Part shown: positions 10,139-22,046 of the stretch, in pieces
Numbering within the stretch: the first letter of the stretch is position 1
Layout: each line of letters starts with the position of its first letter
Assembly (NCBI RefSeq): GCF_000213175.1
Contig: NW_009799179.1
Span: forward strand, 7,673,981 to 7,737,980
Direction of reading: 5' to 3'
From: Neurospora tetrasperma FGSC 2508
Taxonomy: Eukaryota > Ascomycota > Sordariomycetes > Sordariales > Sordariaceae
DNA length: 64,000 bases
Notes under the pieces: generated by a model
What the model was told of the DNA's origin: nothing
The model's database searches: none
What the model saw: the letters and a program-made list of their open reading frames with translations, nothing else
Translations under genes and position numbers: made by a program

Positions 10139-12143
10139 GTGTCCGTCTCATCATCGTCGGCACGTGGCTCTGCTTCGATTTGGTCTGGATATGGCTTTTA
10201 GCATCACCGGGACTGTTCACCGATTGAATGAACTCTTTTGGGTATGGCCTACTGGGTTGTGAATTTTGACAGAGTTCGCAATGTTGGCCGCAGACGTTTT
10301 CATACATCTGACAGCAATGTAATATCATATTGAGGCGGTTTGATATGTAACGTGGAGCTCCATGGAGATGTTGAGGCTCTTTATTCACAACACGGTTTGC
10401 GTGTGAAAAGAGAACGTATTGGGAGAAAGCTTTTGTGGGCCCGTTGAGAAATTGATGTCAAAGAGGGTCACAAATTACAAAGGATTATAGTGGAAAATCT
10501 TGGGTGAGCCACTACATGCCTCGTATTCCACAATGTCACAGTCGATCTTTAGCAGCCCCAGCCGTCGACTTCGGTTCCCCTTCCGTTCTTCCAAGTCGTC
10601 GGTGGGAAACGATGAACAACATCAGTGGCGTGCCATATTCCAGTTGCACAATGACATCCATCGTCTACAGAATCGAATTCTTCAGATTCCAGAGATCTGC
10701 TTGGCGGCGGCACTGTCTCTTGCCGCCCGCCATTGTTGGCTGCCGTTTGCTCCTTCACACTGTTGATCTGTAGGGCCGAGACTGACAGATTTCCCGTAGC
10801 CCAGCATGGCGGCCCAGCGTTGTGTTCCCCCAGCTTCCCTAGACCACGTTCCTATCAGAATGTCCATTGAGTACAACGGTGCGTTCCAGCTCGTGCAGGG
10901 CACTTCGATTGTCACACACTGGCCTGCCCACTTCGGCTATGACCCATGACCCGCTTTGCTTGCCCTCTTCTGAAGCTGTCATCAGCTCGCTAACTGACTA
11001 CAATGTTTACTTAGAACGCCCGATTCTTACCACGTCAAATTGTAGCGGATGTTGTATTATCACCAGAGTTGCGAGGCCATGGAGTTGTTCAAATATATTG
11101 GAAAGAAGTCATAGCGGAAGGTGACTGTGGAAGGCCATGGGAGTCTCACCCGCCATGAATTTATCGCTGGACCGAAGGGATGGATCGCCCATCTCAGCCC
11201 AGCAAGCCCAGAGAATCTTTCAGGCCCCTGTCGACGACCCTAACAGGCCCTGCACGGCGTGTTGGGTGCTTCGGTTCCTGGACCCCTGCCGGAAAGAGAC
11301 GCTGGAGTGGACTTTGACCAGGATGTCCGGCTCCCGCAATTTCAGCACCTGCAGCAGTGTCCCCAGAAAGGGAATCTTCAGGCCGACGCCAGGTTTGCTT
11401 CGAAGGTTGTCTCTCACCTTTTCAGCATCAGCAGTTCCTGACCTTGACGCGCAATCATCTCTTTATTTCTACGTCCATCTCTCACTTTGCTGGTACCTAC
11501 CAAAGACACATCTCGGCAAAACAAGCTCAACTCCAAAGACGAGGGCCTTGACGGATTCCAAAGGTCTATTGCTTGTCGACATCACAGCTAACCTGAGCCG
11601 GGTCGCTTGTATCGGAAACTCTCTCTAGGCCAACATACAACCACACCATAGAGGTATGAGTCGGAGCTCAGCAACAGCATTGACACCAGATCAACCGACA
11701 ACCAAGACGCTCCGTCTTATTCTTTCACCAAAGACTTAGCACAAATTCAAAGCTCGGATTGGCCATCTAAGACAAAGCTATTCCCCGCGCGAGTACAGCT
11801 CCACCAAAATCATCATCTCCAGGCCCAAGCTCCTCGGTTGCTGTTGCCGTTGACCAGGAACGGATCGAGAGGGGGAACCGCGTGCCGGGGGGAACAACGT
11901 CCAAAAAAGTGATTGCGGGAGAAGACGTGGATGGAAAGACTGGTGATAGTCTGAACATTGAGAAGCAAGGCGATAGTGACAGTGACACGTCCTGCGTTGT
12001 CGTCTCACAGCGATCTCTTACTCGGATTCCACCGCTGTTTGTGCTCGTCCATGGCTTGGAGAGCTTTGCTGACTCTGTACTGACCAAGAAGTCACTTTGT
12101 CATCACCACCTTCAGGCGCCAGGTCGTCGGCCTCACCTCTCAC
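10139..12143. other. Intergenic region between the two large disordered-protein genes
   Basis: 3' flank of the first gene and promoter/leader of the second. The longest open frame (plus strand, 11137-11628) has no features of a real protein and lies in the expected leader. Nothing else recognised. Confidence 0.55.
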
Positions 12144-15100
12144 ATGGAAGCTCACGCGCAAGCCGCGCACAACGGCCAATACTATTCGCAATCGGCTGGA
12201 ACCGAACCGCAACAGGTCTACTCCCACCCACACCAACCGCAATATCAGCAGCACCAGCACCAGCAACAGAGCCACGCCCCGCAGTCGCATTTCCAGTCGC
12301 AGCCACAGCCTGATGGTGCCAATGCGCCGATTAGACATCCGTCGTTTATAGGATTGCCTCCAATTTCTCGCACATCCACCTTTTCATCTCTACTGGGACC
12401 CTTTCAAGTCGAAGGTTCTGCCGGCGACAATAATAGCACGTACAGTGACACCGACACTACCCCGCGAAACTTAATCCACTATCAACAAGGGCAACAAGGT
12501 GGACAACAAACCATTGTGACGACCCCGCAAACTATGTCTGAAAGCAGATCCATGGCTGCGAACCAGACTGGCGATGGTGTACCACCGCATGGCCAGGTTA
12601 TGCCCCAAACACCTCCACCAGGGCAGATCATCCCAAATATGTATCGCCCAGCTCAAGGTCCGGCACAAGGTCAAATGCAAATCCAAGGACAACCATCGCC
12701 CAATGGTTTTCCATCACCTCTTGGTGCTGGATCCGTGCCTGGTCAATCGCCGGTCCAGGCCCAGTCAGGTGAACCCGGTCCACCAGGCAACGCCCAGGGG
12801 CAATCCGCATCGGCCCTGGCGGGAGCACCCGGGGCTCCCCTCTCTGTCATGAACGGTGGAACTCCGCCTGCGGCTCCACAGTTTACGCCAGCCAACGGCC
12901 GGCCCGTCATGATGCCTCCTCCGCACTTGGCAGGACGGTTTCCGCAAGGAAACTGGAACTTGCAGGAGTCTCATCTGTCGGAGCCACTACAGCCTACGAA
13001 TCGGAACCGTCACTCGTCTAGCAATGCATCACAGCAACCCTTCTACGGTTTCGACAAGGAAACGGGCGTTCCGGCATCGCCACGGAGCCAGAGGGCGCCA
13101 GACACAGAGCAGCAACCACATATGCAGCCGGTGGATCAGAACAGCCAAGGCCCGCAACTCAATGGCCAGGAGAACCCCAGGAATCCCATCGAGCAGCGTC
13201 CACGCGGAAATTCATCACAAACGAACACGGACGTGGAAGACCTACCAGCCCCCCGTCCGATCCCGGCTGCTGATGGAAACAAGACAAGGCGAAACTCGGG
13301 TATCTTCTCGAGCCTCCGAAACAGGGTTGGGGCAGGCACTCCGGTCACCAGTGATGCAGTTTCCGATGCCAGTGTCATGACGGACGAAACAGGAGGACAG
13401 CAGCAGAGACGCGCTCAAATGTTCAGTGCGCTAGGTTCCGGAGCCGCGACGGAGGCCCCTCAAAGTAAAGAGAGCATCATGGCTCATGGCAGCACCACGC
13501 CCGTGAATGGCGGATTACAATCACCCCTTCCGCAGCACCAGCAACAACAGCCGAAGAAGAGTCGAATGGGTCTTAAGGCCATGTTCAGTCGGTCATCGCA
13601 GCAGGATAGTTCCCGACCGTTCGGAAGCGCGCAACCAGCCAGGCCTACAACGCAGGGTCAAGCTCAAACTCAACATCAGGTACAGCATCCCGTTGCTGCG
13701 AGTGGCGCCAACCCAATGTATCCGCTGCGGCCAAAGACTTCTGGCCAGGTCCTCCCCCAGCAACATCAATCTCTTGCCTCGATTTCCGAAAGCGAAAAGG
13801 CTAGGAAACCTTCTGGTGGAATATTCGGCATGTTTAAAAACAAGGACACAAAGCCGGGGTCAGGTACAGGGGCTGGTCAGCCGCTCATGGACCCCAGGCA
13901 GACGCTACAAGGTATGGGACGAGGACAAATGGCGATGCCGTCCCCTGGGCAAGGACAATTCTCTCAGCAGCAGTATCGTCAACAGTTCCCAGTTGGCCCA
14001 GATGGGAAGTTGGTAATTTTCCCTGGTCAGCTTCCTCCTCAGCATCAGCAGTTCATGCAACAAGGCCATCCGGGCATGTATCAGCCGCAGAAGATCCAGA
14101 TGCAATGGCAAATACCAGAGCAGGACCGACCCCCCGTCAACATGCAGCAGTCTCGGCCTTCGCTGCAAGGTCAAAATGGAGGCCCACAGGATCAGCCCCA
14201 ACAACAGCATCAGCAGCAACTCGACGCTCGTCAAGGTCAAAGTAATGGCCAAAATGCGGTCTCTGTCGGTCCTGTAAGCCCACCAGTTGCTTCTCCGATG
14301 CCTTCAGACAGTCAATCCGCGGCACATCAGTCTCGTCCCCAGCAAAATACACCTCCCGCCACTAATGGACAGGCGCCTCCGGCGGCAACGAACGGAGGCC
14401 ACGCCCGGACATTCTCTCAAGGTAGTAATTTACCCAATATGTATACTCTCGGCATGAACGGTATTCAGTCAGATCAGTTACCTGCGCGAAAGCCGGTAGG
14501 GTCCAGGGTTGTCTCAGCCCAGATCCCTTCCAGTCTTCTGCCACCGCAACAACGCCAAAGAGGAGCTTCGGTCTCCTCAACTCAATCTCCTCAACCCCAG
14601 AGTTTACCGAGCACACAACCCCCGTCGAGCTTGGGAACCCAACGCCCTGTGGACTCCCAGCACACATTGGCATCCCAGGGCGGGATGTCTCTTCCCGATG
14701 TTCCCGCCTCTAACCAGCGGGCGGACCAAGAAAGGTCCGGTACGCAAGACCGGCAATACCAAGGACCAGGTCGCCAGCAAAAACCGCAACATATGCCCGC
14801 TGGCTCGCAGAGCCTTGTTGAAGGCACTTCCAACCAAAACATCCCTTTCGCTGGCCATTCACTATCTCTCGTAGCAACCATGGGGCCTGGCTTCCCGGTC
14901 CAACAAGAGCAACAACCACCTCAGAGACTGCCGCCACCTAGCCCCGGTTTTCCCCCTAGAAACGTCATGACTATAGCCCCTCCGCCCAAGGAGAAGGAGC
15001 AGAGCACTATTTCCAAGCTTTTCAGAGGCACTAAACAACAGACGTCGCCAACAACCTCTCAGGAAAAAGGAAAGTCGTCTTTCATGAGCGCTTTGAAACG

Positions 15101-15702
15101 GGGCGGCAATACCAAGCAAGGAGATGCCCAGCCAAGGTCCCCTGCTCAGTCTCCTCAAGCCAACCAAGGACAGTTTCAGCCAAACCAAGCTCAGATACGA
15201 GAACAAGCACAAAGGCCGCAAGGTTTACAACCTCCTCAAAACCAATTTCCGGGACAGCCGCAACAACAACCACAACAAAAGTCACCGCCGGGACTGAGAG
15301 AACGACGGCCGAGCCCGCATCTGCAGTATCAAAATGAGAGGCAGGACCCGTCCAAAGCTCCTAGCCCACCGGCGCAAGTAGATCTGGCCATGCGCCTACC
15401 TGCCCAGCAGTCATCACAGCAGCCTACGCGTTCATCTGCTACATCCGCTCCTGGCGTTCTCGATAAGCCAAGACCTGCGCCCCAGATGTTCGAGCAACAG
15501 ACGCAGCAACCTTTGGCGCACGGAGAGCCAAATCCAGCCCCTGGTTTGGTTCAAGAGCAGAGGCCGCCGATAGCTGGACAGCCTTTGCATCCCAGCCAGA
15601 TGGCAGGTCAAGCTCAAGCTCAAGCTCAAGCCTTTGCAGAGCAGCAGTTTTTCCAAGCGCAAGCTCAGGCCCATTTGCATGCCCAGATGTTTCAAAGGTT
15701 TC

Positions 15703-15751
<49 letters not shown>

Positions 15752-18083
15752 GCAACATCATCAACAACATCAACAACAACAAGCCCAGTTTGCTGCTCAA
15801 GTCTCACGCTCAGATCAACCTCCAACTCAAGGTCAAGGTCAAGGCCAGAACCCACCGACATCTGCTCCTCCGGGTCAAGAGCCTCGGTATGCCCAGATGC
15901 CCATTCCAGCTGGTTATTTCCCTGTGCACCAAGGGATGACCCAAACCTCTTCGCCTATGGGCGTGCCGATGTCATACTTCGTAAATGTTCCTGGCCAGCC
16001 GCCGCAAGGTTATTTTATGCCGATGCCAGGGCAAGTGATTCCTCCAGGGATGCCTGGGATGCCGCATATGTTGCCTCCTGGGTTTGTCCCCGGTCAACCT
16101 TTTGTGTACGCTCCTCATCCCGGTGGGCCTATGCCTCCTCGTGGACCTCCTGGAAGCATGCCCATGGCTGGACCTCCGGGAAGCGTACCCGCGACTACGC
16201 CTCCTTCCACTGGCGGCACCCCTTTCTTTACCCCACCGACTTCTCATGGAGGACCTCAACAGATGTTTCATGTTCCCGTACACCCATCATCACCTCCGCC
16301 GGGCAGTGAGCACTCCGTACAGCATCCTCCAAGCATCTCGCCTACTCCTCCTCCGTTCATCGGAACATCAAGACAGGCTAGCGACCTTTCTCCTCAGCCT
16401 CAGATGCAGTTCCAACAGCCAACGCAGCCATCCCCGTCTCCGCCAAAATGTCCCCTTCCAAACACGCCTTTCTCGCCAGTGGGCCCGGACGCTGTTAATG
16501 TTCCGAACCCGCCGCTTCCGCCGAGCGAACCACAGGAGCAGCAACAGCAGCAACAGCAGCAACAGCCCAACCCGGGCCTCATCCCCCAACGACAAGTCAG
16601 CCAAGTCAGCGCCATGTCCATGCAGCCCAGTAACGGATCGCCATCAACGAATGTGATTTCACCCATCTCGAACGACAGCGGAGTGACGCAGATTCCCGAG
16701 GGAGGAGGACAGGAGCAACTTTCTCGATCTGGATCCGCGGCTCTTCCTCGGGATTCCAGGACCATCGTCCCAGAACCAGTTAATGTAGCCCAGAAACCTG
16801 AAGATTCAGGGATTGACGAGGATAGTAATGGAGATGAGAACAGCAAGAAGGGTGAGAACGACGACCATCATCCGTGGAACGGAATCACCTTGGACAGTGA
16901 CTCTAGGGCTGTTAGTCCGGAACCGCTGCTGTATGAACATGGGCCTATGACACCGCCGCCTACCACGGTTAGCTTCATCCGCGCGCAGGCACAGGAAGTT
17001 CATGTGCACCGGTCGCCGGATAGGCATGTGGGTGATGGCAATATTTATGATGCGACGCCAAGGCAGTCGATTAAGTCACCGGTGTTGTTGCCCAGGCGCG
17101 ATTCCATGGAAGAGGAGAATGAGACTGATCTCCGAAAGACTGAGGATGAAACTTTCAATGCGAATGAGAAGAGCGATGATGGTTTAGGTAACATTCGTGA
17201 TGAATCGCCTGCGAACGGGAACAGCCATTTCATCGTTGCTCCTATCAATGGTGGTGGCAATGAAGTCAACAAATCGGCCGAGCCAACTCCAGTTCATCAA
17301 GCGCCCTACGAAGCCAGAGATGTTGACCACGGAAAAGCTGTTGGAGTGGAGGATAACGAGAAGGAGGAACCAGTTATTCCAGGCCATGTCGAGCATAATG
17401 AGCCACAGCAGCAATCCCAAATCGCCGACGTCACGATTGTCCCTGCCGACGAGACCGCCCAGTCTCCCAAGCCGACGAAGGATGCGGTTGATCAGCAGCA
17501 GCCGCAGCAACATCAGCCGCTTCAACCTCAACCTCAACCCCAACCTCAACAAGGAGCCGCTTTACCATCAGCATCACCACCACCACCACCACCAGCACCA
17601 GTACCGGCACCGGCACCGGCACCACAACAACAGTCCATCATCATCATCTCCCCCGAGCCTTCCCCCTCCCAAAGCCCCGAGCCAAGCAAACCACAACTCC
17701 ATCAACCCCAGCCCACCGAGAATAACGGTGCCATCACTACCGCCTCCGGCTTCCTCATTTCCTCCTACCCCTCCAACCAAACCGATCCCTCCAATCCCAA
17801 AGGAATCCTAAAACCCCTCACTGACCGCTCCATCTTCGAAGAAGCCAAGCGGAAACAACTTCTCCGCGAGCAAGAGGAGAAGATCCCTGTGTTTTCGGAT
17901 GATGATGATTACATGAAGCAGCAGAACAATGGGACGGGGACGGGAGCGGCGGGAACGGGAAACAAAAAGAAGGAAGATGAAGATGCTGTGCCGATGATGA
18001 GCGCTACGAGTTATCCGGGGCAGGAGTGGAATCCGTATGAACTTGGGATGGGGGGCGATGGCGGGGAGGGGTGGGAGGATTGA
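12144..18083 (+). CDS. Very large Gln/Pro-rich disordered protein, 1979 aa, single exon
   Basis: Function not recognised. One open frame of 5.9 kb without introns encodes a protein dominated by Gln, Pro, Ser and Gly. Near the N-terminus (about 65-85) is RHPSFIGLPPISRTSTFSSL, which looks like a conserved linear motif. Basic patches (KKSRMGLKAMFSR, SGGIFGMFKNK, STISKLFRGTK, KSSFMSALKRGG) are spaced through the first half and may be short membrane- or partner-binding helices. A Gln tract encoded mostly by CAA lies at about residues 1187-1204, followed by His/Gln. The middle is Met/Pro/Gly-rich. The C-terminus has an Asp-rich stretch (FSDDDDY) and ends in acidic GEGWED. Whole-length openness argues it is real. 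It could be a scaffold or RNA-binding factor; the sequence does not decide. Confidence 0.85.
15702..15750 (+). repeat. (CAA)n tract encoding polyglutamine
   Basis: About 16 perfect CAA repeats in frame, continued by CAG, CAT and CAA codons. Near-pure codon use makes it length-variable between strains. Confidence 0.9.
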
Positions 18084-19637
18084 GGTCGGTTATTGGGATT
18101 TTTAAGAGTTGAGTGCACTTTGTTGGGAGGGAAGGAAGGGGTGGGCGGATGATGGAGGAGACAGGACATGGGAATGAAGGAAGGAGGGAAGGAGGGAAAG
18201 AGTGTTAGTGGGTGATGGCGCAAGGGGAGGAAAGGAAACAAAATAATTGCCGAGCCGAGAGAGGATGGCAAAACACTCTCTGTGTCTAGTTCGTGCCATG
18301 AAGACGGGAGTGGCATGGCTATTAAACTTTTTTTCGTTTCGTTTAGTTCCCCTTCCTACTTTGATTCGCCCTGTTCCGGGCTCGATCTTCAAGCATAACT
18401 GTTTACTATTATCCAGACATCAACGTCGATACATTTTTTTTCGATTCTCCAGTTTCATCGGCTTTGGTGCCTAATTACTGTGGCTGGTTTTCAAAATGTT
18501 TAGAAACACTTCTCTTAATAGCATACATATATTTACCTCGTTAGCAAAGTACTTGCTTGGGTAGGTCGTCAACCCTTGTTGGAGAGTGAGTAAGACATTC
18601 AGCTATTTAAGTCAAGCAGAGTGGAGCCTCAACTAGTGTAGTTCGTGCCTGACTAGTTCTAGCATTTGGAACCACCAAGAACAAAAGCAAAAAAGGGGTT
18701 AGTTAGGTTGAGGTGAACTGGCGGGCAGGCAGGCAGGCCACGCGACGTCGTGACAGGGGACTCAAATGATGGGGAAAAGAAAAAAAGGGGTCCGCGCGTG
18801 TGTGCACGATCTTTTTGTTGAAGCTGGTTCCTGAGTCGGTGAGCGGGACAATTTCCGGCAAGACCGCACGCAAGTCGTCCGGCGCGGTCGTGTCCGATTC
18901 ATGTGTGTTTGAAAGGAAATGAATCATATGTGCAAAATTCATTCATATGAGAGAACGTTGTTCATTCTGAACCACATACGTTTGTTTGTATTTCAGGAGG
19001 GTTTATGCATTATGCTAAAGGATGTGCAACTAGCTAGCTGGTCTGCGTGTGCTTTATCGGATCCTTCGAAGTTCATATCAGCACATGTGCTTAGCTAGTT
19101 CCCCGGATGACCAACTAACTCTCTTCTCCTGTCATTATCCCTCTTCCCTCCTAATAAACCCCAAAGTAAGTATAAGTAACGACATATTGAATAGGTGAAA
19201 GTACATGCGAGGAACGAGCGTGTGTGGCTGTTGAATAGACCCGATTAAGTTAGTATATAGCCATCCTTCTTTCCTTCCTGGCGTAAGTGTGGAAGCAGCT
19301 CCGCCCCCCTGGCCTTTTATCCTTTCGTTGAGGTGATTTGTATAATCAAATCCCCCGTTTTCTCCTTGTGTATAATGGGGGGTTGTGGGAGAGAAAACGG
19401 TGCCCATGCGGCTTCCGTATCATATAATACAGTTATGCTAAATATAAAAAGGAGCAAGACAAAAAAAAGTAAATACGATTAGCCTGAACCAAAACGCCCG
19501 ATATTTTCAATGTTGCGCCTCCCAAAAATGTATGAACCAAAAACAGCTTAGTAAAAACAGAAGCGAAGAAAAAGGGGATGATCAAAGCAAAACGGAAGCC
19601 CAATTTTGCGGTTTGCCATCAAATAAATCGTAATAAT
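18084..19637. other. 3' intergenic region between convergent genes
   Basis: Shared 3' flank of the 1979-residue gene and sec2. A purine-rich GGAAGGAGGGAAAG tract lies near 18170-18200. No gene recognised. Confidence 0.6.
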
Positions 19638-22046
19638 TCAAGCTGGGAAAGCCCCGGATATCGTCACAGCAAGTTCCTTTGGTTCCTCAGTTGCTGGCTC
19701 GACCTCGGAGGCGACAGGCTGCTTGGGGGTATCTTCGGTGGATGGCGGGGATTGGGTAATTTCCGCTTCAAGGAACTCGAACTTGTTAGCGGGGGTCTTG
19801 GGCTCCTCCGAAGCTAGCTTGGTCTGTTCGGTAGGTCCATCCGTGTCGTCTGCCGGAGCTTCGACCATTTGTTCGATGAATTCAACCTGCTCTTCAGACA
19901 CCTCGCTGATCGCGATAGGTACCACAACCTCTTCCACGGGCGCTTCGTCCTTCTGTGTGATCTCGGGTTGGTCGACAGGCTCCGGGGCAATATTGGAAAT
20001 GAGTTGCTCAGGCACCTCGGGAATTTCCGTTTCCGAGCTCTCCTGTTGGATCGCATCTGCCACCTCCGCCACGGATACCGCCAATTGTTCAACTTCAGCA
20101 GCAGCAGGCGTCTCATCTCCATCCTTGTCAGCTTCGAGACTCGTCCTGGAGCTCTTGTCACCCCGAAGACTCGGGGCTCGACTGGGTGCCCGACTATGGC
20201 TTGTGTGGAAATGGGTGATCGGGAGCACACCGCCACCGATACGGCTCCAAAACATCTGCTCCCGTAACCGTACGCTTTCGGCCCATGCTGCCTTCTCAGC
20301 ATCCTCGTCATCCGCTCGCCAGTGACCGTCCTTGACTATGCGAAGAAATCCTAAGAAATCGCATGTTGATCGGACTCGGGACAGGCAATACCTGCATAAT
20401 GCATATCCAGTTTGCGCGGAACCGGTTTCGCTGATCCGAAATCGATGTTTCCGAAGAAATTCCTCCTCTGGCCTGGACTCCCCGCAGAGAGAGCACGGGC
20501 TCAACTCGGGCCTCGAAACCCTGCCGAACCTGCTAGTTGTTGTTGTGGCAGCTGGGACTGGCTCTACTACAAGCGAGCCGTCAGTCATCGCTGTAAGGAC
20601 ACTCCTCCGGGCAAGCCAAGAAAGCCCTGGAGCGATATCGAGCCGTAGTGTTGGTTCAATATCCTCGGTCAGGACCCTCTTGTAAAACCTGGTATCCTTC
20701 AAGGCCGGCAGAGGGATGGCAGCGGCGCCGGGGCTGGCGGTAACGGCCGTTGTGGGTGTAGTCGAGGTTTGGGAGAAGGTCGATTGGGCAGTTGCGATGG
20801 TCGAAAGAGACGTGCTGGAGGCATTGGCGAGCGCAAGATGAGCACCTACCGATCCTAAGCCCAGGCCGAGAGACGTCAGTGCAGAGCCGGTAGATGGTGT
20901 GGGTACGCGCTGCTGGGCAGAGATCCTCTTGGATGTGCGAATGAGATCTTTGAAGTCGTTATACGATGCTAGGTCGGTACGAAGTACGGGCTTCAACAGA
21001 TAAGTAAAACTGGTAGGGTACGAAGGAGACATGGACTCGGCCACGCTAAGTTGGCGGTCGTGATGCCCATGGTGTAAGCGATCGGAAAGGCCTTCCTCAT
21101 TTTGCAGCTCAAACTTGCTGAAACCTGGAGAAGAAGGCGCCGTTGGAGGTATCTGCTCGTGCTTCTCGGCGCTCATGTCCTCCATAAGGTGCTTTAGCTC
21201 GGCTAGTTGCTCCTGTTGTGATTTGAGTAATCCCTCGGTATCCACGAGTTGTGCCCTGAGTTGGTCGTTCTTCCGTTGCAGTATCTCCTGTTCAATCCTG
21301 GCCTCTTCCTTGGCAGAGATGACCATTTTGTTGGCTTCCTCGAATAGGGCGGCTGTCAGGTTCTCCAACTCCTGTTCAATTTTCTTCTTTTGCTGTTCAA
21401 CATCCAAACGAGCCTGCTTCTCTTCGGCAATGACTCCCAACAGCGTTGTCTTTTCCGCCTCGACGGTTTTCCTCCGTATCCAAACATCACCAGCCAGCAT
21501 CTCCCTTTGTTCCTCCACTGTCCGTTCAAGTTGCCTGATCTTGTCGCGTGCCTGCTCTAGCTCCATTTTTGTTTGCGATAGGTTATCATCCAAGGTGGTC
21601 TGGTGGTTGATTGCATTGATCAGTTTCGTGCTGAGAGTGGCCACCTCCTGATCGAGGTCGGGATGGTGATGACTGGTCATGGAAACTCCGCTTGCAGGGC
21701 TCATAGCCCGGCTTCGGGGATCGGGGAGGGTCGTCAATTCATTCTCATCATCTATGGGCTGCGGGGAGAAAGGTCGTCTAAGGCGAGGGGTCGACGGTGC
21801 TGCGTTGGCAGAGGCTGGCTCGCTAACGGATGGTAGTTCGGGTGTTGCATCGGAAATCGAAGCCCTCGAGGCGCTGTTTCGGCTGAGGATGCTGGAGAGA
21901 GATCGGGTGTGGCTTTTGGAGAGGCGTCCGTTGGCCGGTATCGGTATCTGGTGCGAGGACCAGCCCGTCACAGTGACAAAGCTTTGCCATAGTCCGTTAG
22001 TGGTGGAGACGGCAGCCATGTGAGAGCTTGTAGGGATAGATGCCAT
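19638..22046 (-). CDS. sec2: Sec2-type Rab (Sec4) guanine nucleotide exchange factor, 802 aa
   Basis: Activates the exocytic Rab GTPase (Sec4 in yeast, Rab8 in animals) on secretory vesicles, in fungi near the hyphal tip. The long coiled coil (about residues 130-295) contains the diagnostic Sec2/Rabin8 exchange signature TAALFEEANKMV (about 231-242). A conserved segment PTSFTYLLKPVLRTDL follows. Near residue 518 there is a CSLC and near 551 a CRYC pair, a possible zinc-binding module found in fungal members, embedded in SPCSLCGESRPEEEF and YALCRYCLSRVRSTCDFLGF. The C-terminal 200 residues are acidic and disordered. Start chosen at MASIPTSS; the next ATG (22019, MAAVSTTNGLWQ) is an alternative. 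A GTAAGT on the minus strand near 22303 suggests a leader intron. Confidence 0.9.
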   Translation of the reverse strand: MASIPTSSHMAAVSTTNGLWQSFVTVTGWSSHQIPIPANGRLSKSHTRSLSSILSRNSASRASISDATPELPSVSEPASANAAPSTPRLRRPFSPQPIDDENELTTLPDPRSRAMSPASGVSMTSHHHPDLDQEVATLSTKLINAINHQTTLDDNLSQTKMELEQARDKIRQLERTVEEQREMLAGDVWIRRKTVEAEKTTLLGVIAEEKQARLDVEQQKKKIEQELENLTAALFEEANKMVISAKEEARIEQEILQRKNDQLRAQLVDTEGLLKSQQEQLAELKHLMEDMSAEKHEQIPPTAPSSPGFSKFELQNEEGLSDRLHHGHHDRQLSVAESMSPSYPTSFTYLLKPVLRTDLASYNDFKDLIRTSKRISAQQRVPTPSTGSALTSLGLGLGSVGAHLALANASSTSLSTIATAQSTFSQTSTTPTTAVTASPGAAAIPLPALKDTRFYKRVLTEDIEPTLRLDIAPGLSWLARRSVLTAMTDGSLVVEPVPAATTTTSRFGRVSRPELSPCSLCGESRPEEEFLRKHRFRISETGSAQTGYALCRYCLSRVRSTCDFLGFLRIVKDGHWRADDEDAEKAAWAESVRLREQMFWSRIGGGVLPITHFHTSHSRAPSRAPSLRGDKSSRTSLEADKDGDETPAAAEVEQLAVSVAEVADAIQQESSETEIPEVPEQLISNIAPEPVDQPEITQKDEAPVEEVVVPIAISEVSEEQVEFIEQMVEAPADDTDGPTEQTKLASEEPKTPANKFEFLEAEITQSPPSTEDTPKQPVASEVEPATEEPKELAVTISGAFPA

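Noticed and set aside
11137-11628. 163-residue open frame in the leader of the 1979-residue gene
   Set aside because: No conserved look and located in the presumed 5' leader or promoter.
15432-15861. Long Leu/Val-rich open frames on the minus strand opposite the Gln-rich gene
   Set aside because: They are the complement of the CAA repeat and its surroundings; residue runs come from TTG and GTT units, with no independent support.
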